Of a stretch of 64,000 nt of DNA, positions 55,900-64,000 are shown piece after piece. The position numbers were made by a program, and so were the translations under genes. Every line of letters begins with the position of its first letter. The first letter of the stretch is position 1. The DNA comes from Aerococcaceae bacterium zg-1292 (GTDB lineage: Bacteria; Bacillota; Bacilli; Lactobacillales; Aerococcaceae). Below the pieces are notes generated by a model. It had not been told where the DNA came from. It made no database searches and saw only the letters and a list, made by a program, of their open reading frames with translations. The stretch is from assembly GCA_016126655.1 (NCBI GenBank), contig CP065955.1, positions 1,347,001 through 1,411,000 on the forward strand, in the 5' to 3' direction.

Positions 55900-57714
55900 T
55901 TATGACTCCAAGACGTTTCGTAAGTTATCTAATATCATTTGGGCGTAGGCATCCATACCGATAGGCGTTGGATGGATACCGTCATGAATCAACCATTCTG
56001 GATGTCCTTTAGCCAATGATTCCCAATCAATTAAATGAACATTTTTATTCGCCGACACTAACTCATTAATGACTGAATTCGTATCAGTCTCCCATTGTAA
56101 AAATTCCCCATATGTATTCACCCAAAATATATTACGGTTCGGTCCTAAAATATCGATTAATTCTTGCCCATATTCTTTTCTAAAGAAACCATTCGTACCT
56201 AACGCAATAACAACGGTATCAGATACTTTACCATCATATACCATTTGTTGTAATTCAGCCGCCATTTGATAGGCTTGACGAGATTCTACAGCGTTAATGT
56301 AACTATTTGGAAATAAAGCTTTAATCGATTTACTCGCCCCCAACATGACCGAATCACCGATTAGCGTAATCGGTTGTTGTGATACATCTTGCACGGCTGT
56401 TGTCGTTTCTACGGCACTCGTTTGATTTTCATCATTAGACGTATCCTCATGAACCGTTGTCTGTTCAGAAACTGACTGTTGTTCCAATAATGCAGCATTT
56501 TCTTTCAGTGTTTCTTTCAAATTTTCTTTTGAATCTGCTGTTTTCGTTCCACCGAAAATGGCTAAAACAATTCCTAAAGTACTAACAATAATCACTGATA
56601 AAATTGCGCCCGCCAAACCCGATTTTTGTTGAATTTCATAACGGATTTTAGTAACACTTCCCACTTGATTTACCACAAAACGATGCAACAACTCCGAGAA
56701 TAACAATGAAACGACAATCGTTAAAATAATTGTCATGGCATTCCAAGAAAATTTCAATGATTTAACCATAAAAATAAGTGGATAATGTATTAAAAAGAGC
56801 TCGTAACTCCGTGTACCAAACCATTGTAGTGGCAGCACATCTAGCCATTTCCCAAAAGGATAATCAATTAATGTTGATAAAATAAGTAAAATACCTAACA
56901 ATATTGTCATCAAAGATAAATTAGTTAGATATAACCAAGGCGACTGCCCCTCACCAAAAAAGGTAAAGAATAATACAATAAGCCAACTTCCAATAAAGGC
57001 ACCGTATACCCACTCGTTTTGAAGTTTATCTGCAATATTTTGCCACACTCGCGGTGACTGCAATCCTATCCACACACCCAGTAATACACCAGAAAAACGT
57101 GTTAACGAACTATAATACAGTACGGAGATATCAGTTCCCATTATGTATTGTATCGTCATCAAGCTCATAGAAATAAGCGCTAATCCAAAAAATACCCAAT
57201 GTGCCTGACAAAATATTTGTTTAAGTTTTTTATATCCTAAAAATAAAAGTGGCCATAATAGATAAAACTGTAATTCAATTGCCAGCGACCACATATGCGT
57301 AAAAGGAGACGCACTCGCAATACGGTCAAAATAGTTCGCATTTTGACTAATTTGCCACAAGTTATTGTACGCTCCGAAAATACTAAATAATTGTCCACTC
57401 ATACCATTAAGTAATCGTGGCATTAAAAAAAATGAAATATAGGATACCAGTCCAACGACAATTAATAGAGACGGATAAATACGCCACAATCTTGCTGTAT
57501 AAAATTGTTTGACACTAAATTTTCCGCGTTCCCATCGTTGTTTCGATAATCGGGCCATCAAATATCCAGACAAAATGAAAAAAAGCGGTACTCCAATATA
57601 CCCACCTTTAACAACATTAGGAAAGAAATGATACAAGAGCACCAATATAACCGCGATTCCTCGTAATCCATCCAAACCGATAATCTTCTGACGCTTCACG
57701 TTCTGCTCTCTCAT
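55900..57714 (-). CDS. oatA: OatA-like peptidoglycan O-acetyltransferase (acyltransferase 3 plus SGNH domain)
   Basis: A 604-residue membrane protein. Residues about 1-400 form the acyltransferase-3 domain with some ten or eleven helices (IIGLDGLRGIAVILVLLYHFFP, FTHMWSLAIELQFYLLWPLLF). A linker of Thr/Glu-rich sequence leads to an extracellular SGNH esterase-like domain: GDSVMLG with the catalytic serine, ALGTNGFF, and DGIHPTPIGMDAYAQ with Asp and His. This is the architecture of OatA, which acetylates N-acetylmuramic acid and gives lysozyme resistance. Related enzymes modify other glycans, so the substrate is inferred. Confidence 0.88.
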   Translation of the reverse strand: MREQNVKRQKIIGLDGLRGIAVILVLLYHFFPNVVKGGYIGVPLFFILSGYLMARLSKQRWERGKFSVKQFYTARLWRIYPSLLIVVGLVSYISFFLMPRLLNGMSGQLFSIFGAYNNLWQISQNANYFDRIASASPFTHMWSLAIELQFYLLWPLLFLGYKKLKQIFCQAHWVFFGLALISMSLMTIQYIMGTDISVLYYSSLTRFSGVLLGVWIGLQSPRVWQNIADKLQNEWVYGAFIGSWLIVLFFTFFGEGQSPWLYLTNLSLMTILLGILLILSTLIDYPFGKWLDVLPLQWFGTRSYELFLIHYPLIFMVKSLKFSWNAMTIILTIVVSLLFSELLHRFVVNQVGSVTKIRYEIQQKSGLAGAILSVIIVSTLGIVLAIFGGTKTADSKENLKETLKENAALLEQQSVSEQTTVHEDTSNDENQTSAVETTTAVQDVSQQPITLIGDSVMLGASKSIKALFPNSYINAVESRQAYQMAAELQQMVYDGKVSDTVVIALGTNGFFRKEYGQELIDILGPNRNIFWVNTYGEFLQWETDTNSVINELVSANKNVHLIDWESLAKGHPEWLIHDGIHPTPIGMDAYAQMILDNLRNVLES

Positions 57715-57982
57715 CCATATCCCTACCTTTTATTCGTCTTCGTTACATCATTATAGCAAATTTACTTTGTGAATTCATTCTTTTTTTATGAAAAAAATTT
57801 GAAGTTGTCAATTAGGATAAACAAAGTTTAAGACCTAAATCTCTAAAGCAAAAATTTCATAAGTCAATGTAAACGAAGTCAATTGGAACAGTTAGAAACG
57901 TGTGGAGAGCACTGATACGGATGATGATGATTCAGACTTAAAATCAATTACCACAAATTATAGCCGTCCCCTGCCTTAAACA

Positions 57983-58014
57983 CAAAAAACACCGTAACCA
58001 AAACTTGGTTACGG
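57983..58014 (-). terminator. Terminator of the LysM protein gene
   Basis: CCGTAACC (57992-57999) pairs with GGTTACGG (58007-58014); on the minus strand TGTTTTTTGTG follows. The rest of 57715-58039 shows no gene. Confidence 0.85.
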
Positions 58015-58039
58015 CAGTTCATTTCACTAATTATTCGAT

Positions 58040-58657
58040 TTATGGAATCACTAATACATTTCCTGGATAAAGCGGTGCAGCGGTTGTTGTACCATTTGCT
58101 GCAGCAAGAGCATTCACATCTACTCCATACGTACGCGCAATACCATACCATGTTTCACCTTGAGCCACAGTATGTGAACGTGTAGGTGCTGGGGCTTCCG
58201 TTGCTGGGGCTGGTGGTTCGGTTACCACTGGCTGTTCTGATGTAGTTGTTGTTGCAGCAGGATTATTGACATCTACTGAACTGACTTCGCCACTACTACT
58301 ATTACTTTGCACAAATGAACCACTTGTTGTTGAATCATTTGATTTAGTTGTTGTTGTCTCAGTTGAACGTGATAACACAATACTTGAAGCAGTTTGAGGT
58401 TCAGTTGGTTTGGATTGCGTCTGCGACTTAACAAACCAATATAAAATAAATGGTGTAATCACAGTTACAATCAAAACACCTAATAATACTTTTGATAAAC
58501 TAGACGCTTCTTTATTAGGTTGATTTCTTGAAGAACGTGAATATTGTCTTTGCTTTAAATTTTCATCCGAACCAAATTTGGCATTCCAAGGTGCATGACC
58601 TCTCTCACGACGTTCAGTCGTTTCTTCTTGACCAAATTTTTCATTGTCCATTGTCAT
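58040..58657 (-). CDS. LysM-domain membrane-anchored protein
   Basis: A 205-residue type II membrane protein. A cytosolic, charged N-terminus (to about residue 53) precedes one helix (VLLGVLIVTVITPFILYWFV), then a Ser/Thr/Pro-rich linker, and a single C-terminal LysM module (HTVAQGETWYGIARTYGVDV, LYPGNVLVIP). LysM binds peptidoglycan. In streptococci and lactococci a similar gene lies beside ferredoxin and cmk; here ferredoxin is divergent from it. AGGAGGAATTGTA precedes the ATG. Confidence 0.88.
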   Translation of the reverse strand: MTMDNEKFGQEETTERRERGHAPWNAKFGSDENLKQRQYSRSSRNQPNKEASSLSKVLLGVLIVTVITPFILYWFVKSQTQSKPTEPQTASSIVLSRSTETTTTKSNDSTTSGSFVQSNSSSGEVSSVDVNNPAATTTTSEQPVVTEPPAPATEAPAPTRSHTVAQGETWYGIARTYGVDVNALAAANGTTTAAPLYPGNVLVIP

Positions 58658-58869
58658 TACAATTCCTCCTAATTATGTTACAATGAGTTGTAAACATAAG
58701 TAATATGCAATTCTTGCTTTTTTAATTAAATAACACTTCGCTACAACTACTATACCACATTCAGAACTATATTACACCTATTTGATACTGAAATGTAATA
58801 GTATTTTAACAAAAAATACACTTTTTTCGCCACTTTCACCCCATTTTTAGTCAACTTTAGGAGGTTTTT

Positions 58870-59073
58870 ATGAAAAAACTACACGTTTTACCCGAAAAAT
58901 GCATTGCTTGTGGGAAATGTTATCTAAACTACCCAAAAGTCTTCGACTGCACCGATGATGGCGTTGCTTTTGTCATACAAAAAAGCTCACTTTCTCAACA
59001 AGAAGAAAGCGAGCGTGCCATTTATGATTGTCCTACAAAAGCTATTAAATGGTTGGACGATGTACCTGATTAA
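58870..59073 (+). CDS. fer: Ferredoxin, single 4Fe-4S cluster
   Basis: A 67-residue electron carrier. Cysteines C11, C14, C17 (CIACGKC) and C54 (DCPTKAI) bind one 4Fe-4S cluster, the Bacillus-type Fer arrangement. TTAGGAGGTTTTT precedes the ATG. Its last 29 bases overlap the 3' end of ribU on the opposite strand, so the two genes share their ends with no terminator between them. Confidence 0.93.
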   Translation: MKKLHVLPEKCIACGKCYLNYPKVFDCTDDGVAFVIQKSSLSQQEESERAIYDCPTKAIKWLDDVPD

Positions 59074-59662
59074 GCAATTGGTAGCCTGGAAAGTCAATGT
59101 GATATTTTTTTATAATTGGCCATAATTTTTCAACCACAATAAATTGACCGGCTGCCAAAATAACACCTTTGATGAAGTTAAATGGCACAATCACACTTAA
59201 TAAATATGCAGCAATATTATCAATTGGAAAATTCATAACAGTAATATAAATTGGTAATGTTACGTAATAGTTTAATAGTCCCATGGAAATAACCAATCCT
59301 ACCACTAATATAATACTCATCCAAATTTTACGCACATTCGGTTTCATATTGGTTGCGTATTTGAGTAAGAAATGCGTTGGCAAAAACATCGCCATACTTG
59401 CAGTAAAACTCATAATTACTCCAATCGGCAACCCGCTTTCGCCACCTTTCATCAAATAATTAGCAACATCACGGATAAGCGCAACTGTAACGGCGCCAAT
59501 GGGACCATTCACTAATAAGCCCACCAAAACCATCAAGTCGCTAAAATCGACTTTTAAAAATGGTGCCGCGGGTAAAATAGGGAAATCAAACATCCGTAAA
59601 ACGATTGCCCATGCACCTAAAATCGCTAATAAAACTGTTGTCGACAGTGTTCTCTTTTTCAT
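59045..59662 (-). CDS. ribU: Riboflavin ECF transporter S component RibU
   Basis: A 205-residue membrane protein with six helices. KVDFSDLMVLVGLLVNGPIGAVTVALIRDVANYLMKGGESGLPIGVIMSF is the diagnostic RibU block, and NFPIDNIAAYLLSVIVPFNFIKGVI follows. It binds riboflavin for the ECF energising module, which is encoded elsewhere. An FMN riboswitch with a terminator lies in the 5' leader, so expression should fall when FMN is abundant. Confidence 0.95.
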   Translation of the reverse strand: MKKRTLSTTVLLAILGAWAIVLRMFDFPILPAAPFLKVDFSDLMVLVGLLVNGPIGAVTVALIRDVANYLMKGGESGLPIGVIMSFTASMAMFLPTHFLLKYATNMKPNVRKIWMSIILVVGLVISMGLLNYYVTLPIYITVMNFPIDNIAAYLLSVIVPFNFIKGVILAAGQFIVVEKLWPIIKKYHIDFPGYQLLNQVHRPTI

Positions 59663-59728
59663 TTTCTCTCTACTCCATTTCTTTCTCGTCTTTTAGAAGC
59701 CACAAGAGTATCGATGTACAATGATGAC

Positions 59729-59779
59729 AAATAAAAAATGCCATGTATGGTGAATAAAAATCTTCAGCCAATACATGAC
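59729..59779 (-). terminator. Expression-platform terminator of the FMN riboswitch
   Basis: GCCATGTATGG (59740-59750) pairs with CCAATACATGAC (59768-59779) with a wobble or mismatch. On the minus strand TTTTTTATTT follows. It lies between the aptamer and ribU. Confidence 0.8.
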
Positions 59780-59808
59780 ATGTTAAATAACATCTAATCA
59801 TTGTATTC

Positions 59809-59926
59809 ATCTTCTCCCATCCAGACTTTACTGTCGGTACTGGAATTACACCAGTTCAACCTCATCTTACGAATCAGTTCGTGGACTTTACCACCGGTCG
59901 GGAATTACACCCTGCCCTGAAGACTT
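59809..59926 (-). promoter_or_regulatory. FMN riboswitch (RFN element)
   Basis: On the minus strand the conserved RFN segments appear in order: CTTCAGGGCAGGGTG, AATTCCCGACCGGTGGTA, AGTCCACGA, GGTGTAATTCCAGTACCGAC, AGTAAAGTCTGGATGGGAGA and AGATG. The promoter TTGCTA (59970-59965) / TATGAT (59947-59942), 17-base spacing, lies just upstream. It controls ribU through the following terminator. Confidence 0.95.
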
Positions 59927-59994
59927 ATTTTATTTAACTACATCATAACATATTCAAGTATTATTAGCAATAGTTTAATACGAATTGTAATATT

Positions 59995-60020
59995 AAAAAA
60001 CCAGCCCTCAATGTGGCTGG
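59995..60020 (-). terminator. Terminator after phnA
   Basis: CCAGCC (60001-60006) pairs with GGCTGG (60015-60020); on the minus strand a T6 tract follows. Confidence 0.8.
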
Positions 60021-60063
60021 CAATTAGTAGTTAACGGTATACACGTCAATATTCCTTCAAAAT

Positions 60064-60402
60064 TTATTTTTTCACCACAGATGATTTTAAATAAACTTTC
60101 CCAAAACCATCTAATTTGGCTTCGATATCGTGTCCATCCACTGGATCAGCAATCAAATGGATGTTTTTTGCTTTTGTCCCTTGTTTAATCGTACTCGTTG
60201 CCGATAATTTTAAATCCTTAATAATCGTCACCGAATCCCCTTCTGACAGAGGATTACCATTGCTGTCACGAATAATTGCAGCTTCTGCAGCCGCATCCAT
60301 ATCTGCTTGGGTCCATTCGTGCGCACACATTGGACATACTAATAAATTGCCATCTTCGTAAGTATATTCCGCATCACATTGCGGACAATTTGGTAATGCC
60401 AT
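60064..60402 (-). CDS. PhnA/YjdM zinc-ribbon protein
   Basis: A 112-residue protein with an N-terminal zinc ribbon (NCPQCDAEYTYEDGNLLVCPMCAHEW) and a C-terminal SH3-like PhnA domain (GDSVTIIKDLKLSATSTIKQGTKAKNI, KSSVVKK). The family is called alkylphosphonate utilisation operon protein PhnA, but no phosphonate genes are present and its real function is unclear. Its ATG shares one base with the stop of the lipoprotein gene upstream (TAATG). Confidence 0.9.
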   Translation of the reverse strand: MALPNCPQCDAEYTYEDGNLLVCPMCAHEWTQADMDAAAEAAIIRDSNGNPLSEGDSVTIIKDLKLSATSTIKQGTKAKNIHLIADPVDGHDIEAKLDGFGKVYLKSSVVKK

Positions 60403-60809
60403 TAATTGTTAACCTCTTTCTCTATTTTTATCTCATTGATTTTTTGGGTTGCGGTATCATAGCGAAATTGCTTAATCAGCACAAGTCCATCACGATAATT
60501 TTCAAAAATGCGTACTAATTGGTAACGCCCCGCACCCAATGTCTCCACTTCAACTATGTACTCTACCGCATCGATTGTTTTCATACTGGATAATATATCT
60601 TTTAGCGCCACCTGCTGTTTCGTTAAACCAGTAGTCCAGCTATTTATTTCCAACGCAGTGTAACGTTGTAACGCATGAACCAGTGTTGATTCTGTTAACG
60701 CTTTAGTGGTTACTGCTTGCGTTTCAACCGGCAAATTAGCGACATTGCCTACCGCTTGACAACCAGTACCGAAAATAATAATGCCGATTAATAGACTGAT
60801 GCGTCGCAT
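60402..60809 (-). CDS. Small hypothetical lipoprotein
   Basis: A 135-residue protein with a lipoprotein signal (ISLLIGIIIFGTGCQAV; lipobox GTGC). The mature part is about 110 residues of mixed strands and helices (YTALEINSWTTGLTKQQ, VEYIVEVETLGAGRYQLVRIFENYRDG). Family not recognised. It sits one base after the thioredoxin-like gene and overlaps phnA by one base, so the three are co-transcribed. Confidence 0.65.
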   Translation of the reverse strand: MRRISLLIGIIIFGTGCQAVGNVANLPVETQAVTTKALTESTLVHALQRYTALEINSWTTGLTKQQVALKDILSSMKTIDAVEYIVEVETLGAGRYQLVRIFENYRDGLVLIKQFRYDTATQKINEIKIEKEVNN

Positions 60810-60810
60810 G

Positions 60811-61173
60811 CTATTTTCCAGTTGCGAATGCTAAAATTTCTTCTTCAGACATAGAACTGTCACATCTGACACGCACGCCGTCTTCTCCAGCATATAAAAA
60901 GCCAGGAACCGTTTTAACGCCATATTGGTCACGAAGTTCTTGAATTGCATTCGCATCATATTTAGGACTTTGAGAGTGTAAATAGTGAACATTTAATTGG
61001 TGGTCTTTAGCAACCTTACTTAATTTACTTACAAAACGACGGCAATATGGACACGTTTCACGGCCAATAAATAAAATACCACCTGCTTTTTCTTGTAGCA
61101 ATGTTGTCGCCTCTTCCGGTGATACTTCGATAAAATTGCTTGCTTGTTCTAAATACTCGTTCATTTCTGTCAT
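60811..61173 (-). CDS. Thioredoxin-fold protein (bacteriocin transport accessory-like)
   Basis: About 120 residues from ATG 61173 (AAGGAG seven bases upstream). A CxxC motif lies in FIGRETCPYCRRFVSKLSK near residue 40 and a cis-Pro loop in YGVKTVPGFLYAGEDG. This matches PedC/BTA-type small thioredoxin-like proteins, often present without any bacteriocin locus. No signal peptide, so probably cytosolic thiol chemistry. Two leader hairpin repeats lie upstream. Confidence 0.8.
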   Translation of the reverse strand: MTEMNEYLEQASNFIEVSPEEATTLLQEKAGGILFIGRETCPYCRRFVSKLSKVAKDHQLNVHYLHSQSPKYDANAIQELRDQYGVKTVPGFLYAGEDGVRVRCDSSMSEEEILAFATGK

Positions 61174-61190
61174 GATTCGACTCCTTAATC

Positions 61191-61430
61191 TAGCTCGTTT
61201 GGGTTGCCTCGGCTCCACTTCGGTTGCCCCTTCTGTGCGCTATACGCACGACAGCGGCTCCCTCCAGTGGTTCAAGGCAGTGTACCCGCACTCGCTTTTT
61301 GTATTTAATCTAGCTCGTTTGGGTTGCCTCGACTCCACTTCGGTTGCCCCTTCTGTGCGCTACACGCACAACAGCGGCTCCCTCCTGTGGTTCAAGGCAG
61401 TACACCCGCACTCGCTCTATTTTCTATGCT
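61191..61430 (-). repeat. Two leader hairpin repeats upstream of the thioredoxin-like gene
   Basis: Units start at 61192 and 61312 (step 120). On the plus strand the outer arms are TGCCT / AGGCA, the apex TGCG / CGCA inside CTG / CAG, with conserved GGTTCAAGGCAG and TACCCGCACTCGCT at the far end. Unit 1 retains CCAGTGG and unit 2 has CCTGTGG. The long plus-strand reading frame across this region is only the translation of the repeats. Unit 1 abuts the ribosome site. Confidence 0.85.
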
Positions 61431-61540
61431 TAAAATGACTATGAAATATCATACTTAGTTAAATTGAATTAACACGTTTTTGTCTTATTATTTATTTATT
61501 AGACTAAGGATATTGTATCATATTCATTTTGTGAATCAAA

Positions 61541-63118
61541 TCAATCTAACTCAATTTTTTCAATCTCTTCTTTTGCTTTGCGTTTTTTTACACAGTTAAT
61601 CAACAATAATACAGCTCCAATCGCTAAAATAATTAATGCGATGTGTGTCGCTTGTTGTTGCTCACCAGTAGAAGGTAACTTGACATTTTTTGATGGCATA
61701 CTAATACTCGAATTATCTTTTTTCTTTGTCAGATTACCATTTGGTTTTGGTAAATTTTTTCCAGTTGGCTTTTTATTTTGTTGTGCTAATTTTTCTTTTA
61801 AATACGCCAATTTATCACCAGACACTGTTGTCTGATTCCCTTGACTGGTAGTAAATTCAGCCAGCGTAGTTGTTTCTGTCTGAGTAGTTTCTGCCTCTAA
61901 TGGTTGAGCTTCTGATAGATCCTTACCAAAATATTCATCAATATATCCCGATTCTTTAGGATTTGACGCTACCCAAATTCCTTGATGATCATTATATAAT
62001 GCTAACTTCACTTGATAACGCTGATGCAATTGTCTAATCAGACTAATAGCTTCTTCACTAGTATGTTGTCCTGCATTTAAATAGCTGACTAACTGCTGCT
62101 TAACTTGTTCCCAAACCTGTTCATTAATCGCATAAAAATACTGGAACTGCGTTTCTTTTAAATTTAATAATTCATGATAGCTCGCTAAATATTTGACACC
62201 ATCTTTATCTTTTAAAAACATTTGTTGCGCTAAATTTGCAACTACATCAACATCAAATGTACTTAACTCTTTAGCATAACTGTATTGTTGCAAGGCTAAT
62301 GAATCAATAACAATCTGTTGTTTGCCATATAATGCTTGATCTAATGCTTCTGCTGTCAACCGTCGTTGATAGGATTGGTAAATGCGTTCAAATTCTAGTT
62401 TACGATACGCATACGGCACCAACTTTTGTAAATATTGATCTAATTGTGCCAAATACGCGGTTAATGATGGTTCTTCTGCATTTAAAAAGAGTGATTCCAT
62501 TGCAAATTGAGGCACAGTATACGGATACAACAAACATTGATTCAATTGTTCACTCTTTTCATGAACGTGTTCACTTTGAGTGGTTTCTTCTTCTAATTGA
62601 TAAATAATTTGTTGATATTCCGATTCAATTTGATCACGGCTAGCAATTAATTCATTTTGTTTGTCAATTAATTGCTTCAAATATTGTTGCCACTCGATAT
62701 ACACATTATCTTGTTCAATTTTTTCAAGTTGTTGAGTCTCATCCAATTCATTAAACTGTTCGTCCGATTCCATATATTGTTGATATAACTGCTCAATAAC
62801 CTTTTCAATTTCTTTTTGCGTGGCGTCAATCGATTCTTCTCCCTCTGACTGAATCGCATGAATTTGTTGATTCAATGATTGGTATTTGGCCTCTAATTCG
62901 GATAATTGTTCTTTTAATTGTGCAGATGGTGGAGTGGTCTCCTCTTGTTCCACCTCGTTGGTTTGATTTTGCAATAATAATAAGCAATCATGTTTTTCAA
63001 CCGGCTGCGTGTTGATAGCTGTTGTTAAAATATACGGTTCAACTACTGGCACAGCCTGAACAATGGGGGTTACAATTATTAAACTGGTTAGGCTACTGAT
63101 AATCATTCGTTTCCGCAT
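61541..63118 (-). CDS. LPXTG cell-wall-anchored coiled-coil protein
   Basis: About 525 residues. ATG 63118 follows ATAGGAGGTATTTTT; the frame further upstream only translates a repeat. The signal peptide is RKRMIISSLTSLIIVTPIVQA. Residues about 50-190 are Gln/Glu-rich with heptads (QLKEQLSELEAKYQSLNQQ), a long coiled coil. A helical middle part follows, then a Thr- and Lys-rich linker and the sortase signal LPSTGEQQ with a hydrophobic helix and KKRKAK tail. Function unknown; probably a surface adhesin or wall-spanning stalk. Five tandem repeats precede it. Confidence 0.85.
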   Translation of the reverse strand: MRKRMIISSLTSLIIVTPIVQAVPVVEPYILTTAINTQPVEKHDCLLLLQNQTNEVEQEETTPPSAQLKEQLSELEAKYQSLNQQIHAIQSEGEESIDATQKEIEKVIEQLYQQYMESDEQFNELDETQQLEKIEQDNVYIEWQQYLKQLIDKQNELIASRDQIESEYQQIIYQLEEETTQSEHVHEKSEQLNQCLLYPYTVPQFAMESLFLNAEEPSLTAYLAQLDQYLQKLVPYAYRKLEFERIYQSYQRRLTAEALDQALYGKQQIVIDSLALQQYSYAKELSTFDVDVVANLAQQMFLKDKDGVKYLASYHELLNLKETQFQYFYAINEQVWEQVKQQLVSYLNAGQHTSEEAISLIRQLHQRYQVKLALYNDHQGIWVASNPKESGYIDEYFGKDLSEAQPLEAETTQTETTTLAEFTTSQGNQTTVSGDKLAYLKEKLAQQNKKPTGKNLPKPNGNLTKKKDNSSISMPSKNVKLPSTGEQQQATHIALIILAIGAVLLLINCVKKRKAKEEIEKIELD

Positions 63119-63130
63119 AAAAATACCTCC

Positions 63131-63725
63131 TATTACGGTTCGCTTGGGTTGACTTGTCATCCACTTCGCATAATCCCCGCGTGCGTTTCTCGCACGCTTG
63201 GTATTTTGCTCCAGTGATTCAAGTCAGAACACCCGCGCTCACACCATGTTAATTACGGTTCGCTTGGGTTGACTTGTCATCCACTTCGCATAATCCCCGC
63301 GTGCGTTTCTCGCACGCTTGGTATTTTGCTCCAGTGATTCAAGTCAGAACACCCGCGCTCACACCATGTTAATTACGGTTCGCTTGGGTTGACTTGTCAT
63401 CCACTTCGCATAATCCCCGCGTGCGTTTCTCGCACGCTTGGTATTTTGCTCCAGTGATTCAAGTCAGAACACCCGCGCTCACACCATGTTAATTACGGTT
63501 CGCTTGGGTTGACTTGTCATCCACTTCGCATAATCCCCGCGTGCGCTTCTCGCACGCTTGGTATTTTGCTCCAGTGATTCATGTCAGGACACCCGCGCTC
63601 ACACCATGTTAATTACGGTTCGCTTGGGTTGACTTGTCATCCACTTCGCATAATCCCCGCGTGCGTTTCTCGCACGCTTGGTATTTTGCTCCAGTGATTC
63701 ATGTCAGGACACCCGCGCTCACACA
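63131..63725 (-). repeat. Five tandem 120-bp leader hairpin repeats upstream of the LPXTG gene
   Basis: Units begin with GGTTCGCTTGGG at 63137, 63257, 63377, 63497 and 63617, exactly 120 bases apart. Units 1-3 are identical as far as I can read. Units 4 and 5 share CATGTCAGGACACCC in place of CAAGTCAGAACACCC, and unit 4 has one further change in the apical loop. The apex is a perfect GCGTGCG / CGCACGC hairpin and the outer arms are TTGACTTG / CAAGTCA. The array fills the whole gap between the flanking genes. Confidence 0.92.
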
Positions 63726-63765
63726 CTAGTATAGTAATAACTACACGAATGGGAGGTAAAATACT

Positions 63766-64000
63766 TTATTTATTTTTCACAACATTTGCTAATAACTTAT
63801 ACGAATAATGTTGAGCTGCTTCATCATAAATATAACTATTAATCATCAATTCATCAAAATCCACTCGCTCTTTTAGTGCGTCAATTTGCTCAGAAACTGT
63901 TTGGGGACTACCAATCAACGAAACATAAGTCATATTTTCAATCACAGTGCGTTCACGATTAATTAAATCCTTGCTTTCAAATGCAATCGGGCCAAAATGC
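63766..64000 (-). CDS. LLM-class flavin-dependent monooxygenase, C-terminal part
   Basis: The last 78 codons of a gene entering from the right edge. The translation reads HFGPIAFESKDLINRERTVI, then MTYVSLIGSPQTVSEQIDAL and DFDELMINSYIYDEAAQHYS, the usual C-terminal half of luciferase-like monooxygenases of the bacterial MsnO8 type (GSPxTV..QI..L, then DELM). Substrate unknown. It ends before the five-repeat array. Confidence 0.8.
   Translation of the reverse strand, partial: HFGPIAFESKDLINRERTVIENMTYVSLIGSPQTVSEQIDALKERVDFDELMINSYIYDEAAQHYSYKLLANVVKNK

Noticed and set aside
61136-61438. Plus-strand 100-residue reading frame with an internal NLARLGCL repeat
   Set aside because: It is only the translation of two 120-bp leader hairpin repeats; it has no ribosome site and the repeat explains its periodicity.
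63131-63725. CRISPR array
   Set aside because: The 120-base units are contiguous repeats with no spacers, and there are no cas genes.

Overview
The window reads as a chromosomal segment of a low-GC Gram-positive bacterium of the order Lactobacillales. The evidence is AT-rich codon use, strong AGGAGG ribosome sites, a sortase LPXTG protein, an OatA-type acyltransferase, ECF vitamin transporters, the ula PTS operon, and the gene pairs parE-parC beside plsY, rarA beside a 6S-like RNA, and iscS-DUF1831-mnmA. Family or genus cannot be fixed by reading alone; Aerococcaceae or Carnobacteriaceae would fit. Most genes lie on the minus strand. There is no rRNA, tRNA, prophage or CRISPR array.

Layout. 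1-9.1 kb: a partial YitT-type membrane protein, hemW, ribF, truB, an IS remnant, parC and parE. 9.2-18.9 kb: a small monooxygenase, plsY, dps with a PerR box, a vitamin B6 uptake/kinase pair with a divergent MocR-type regulator, iscS-DUF1831-mnmA for tRNA thiolation, rarA and 6S RNA. 19-29.7 kb: transketolase and a complete L-ascorbate regulon (ulaG, ulaR, ulaABCDEF) with one putative operator in front of both ulaA and ulaG. The ascorbate pathway ends in D-xylulose 5-phosphate, a transketolase substrate. 29.9-33.4 kb: a UDG-like protein, pyrH, tsf, rpsB. 33.8-42.2 kb: a lipase-like protein, an SDR, an amino-acid ABC transporter with fused binding protein and permease, two membrane proteins and a Na/Pi cotransporter. 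42.5-51.3 kb: floA-nfeD, a large unknown membrane protein, trxA, small genes, a solute-binding protein and an FNT channel. 51.5-64 kb: a decayed secreted-protein gene, trpXYZ, oatA, a LysM protein, ferredoxin, ribU with an FMN riboswitch, a thioredoxin-like/lipoprotein/phnA operon, an LPXTG protein and a partial flavin monooxygenase.

Two things stand out. First, the trpXYZ leader carries a complete classical peptide attenuator: a 17-codon ORF with two Trp codons, followed by four mutually exclusive pairing segments, a terminator, and then a second terminator. Second, a family of about 120-bp hairpin-forming repeats sits immediately upstream of the ribosome binding sites of at least six minus-strand genes or operons (tkt, pyrH, ulaD, nfeD, the thioredoxin-like gene, the LPXTG gene), often as tandem arrays of 2, 3 or 5. 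The stem sequences differ between copies but the two arms change together, which argues that the fold itself is kept. I do not recognise this family; it is the best candidate here for an undescribed system.
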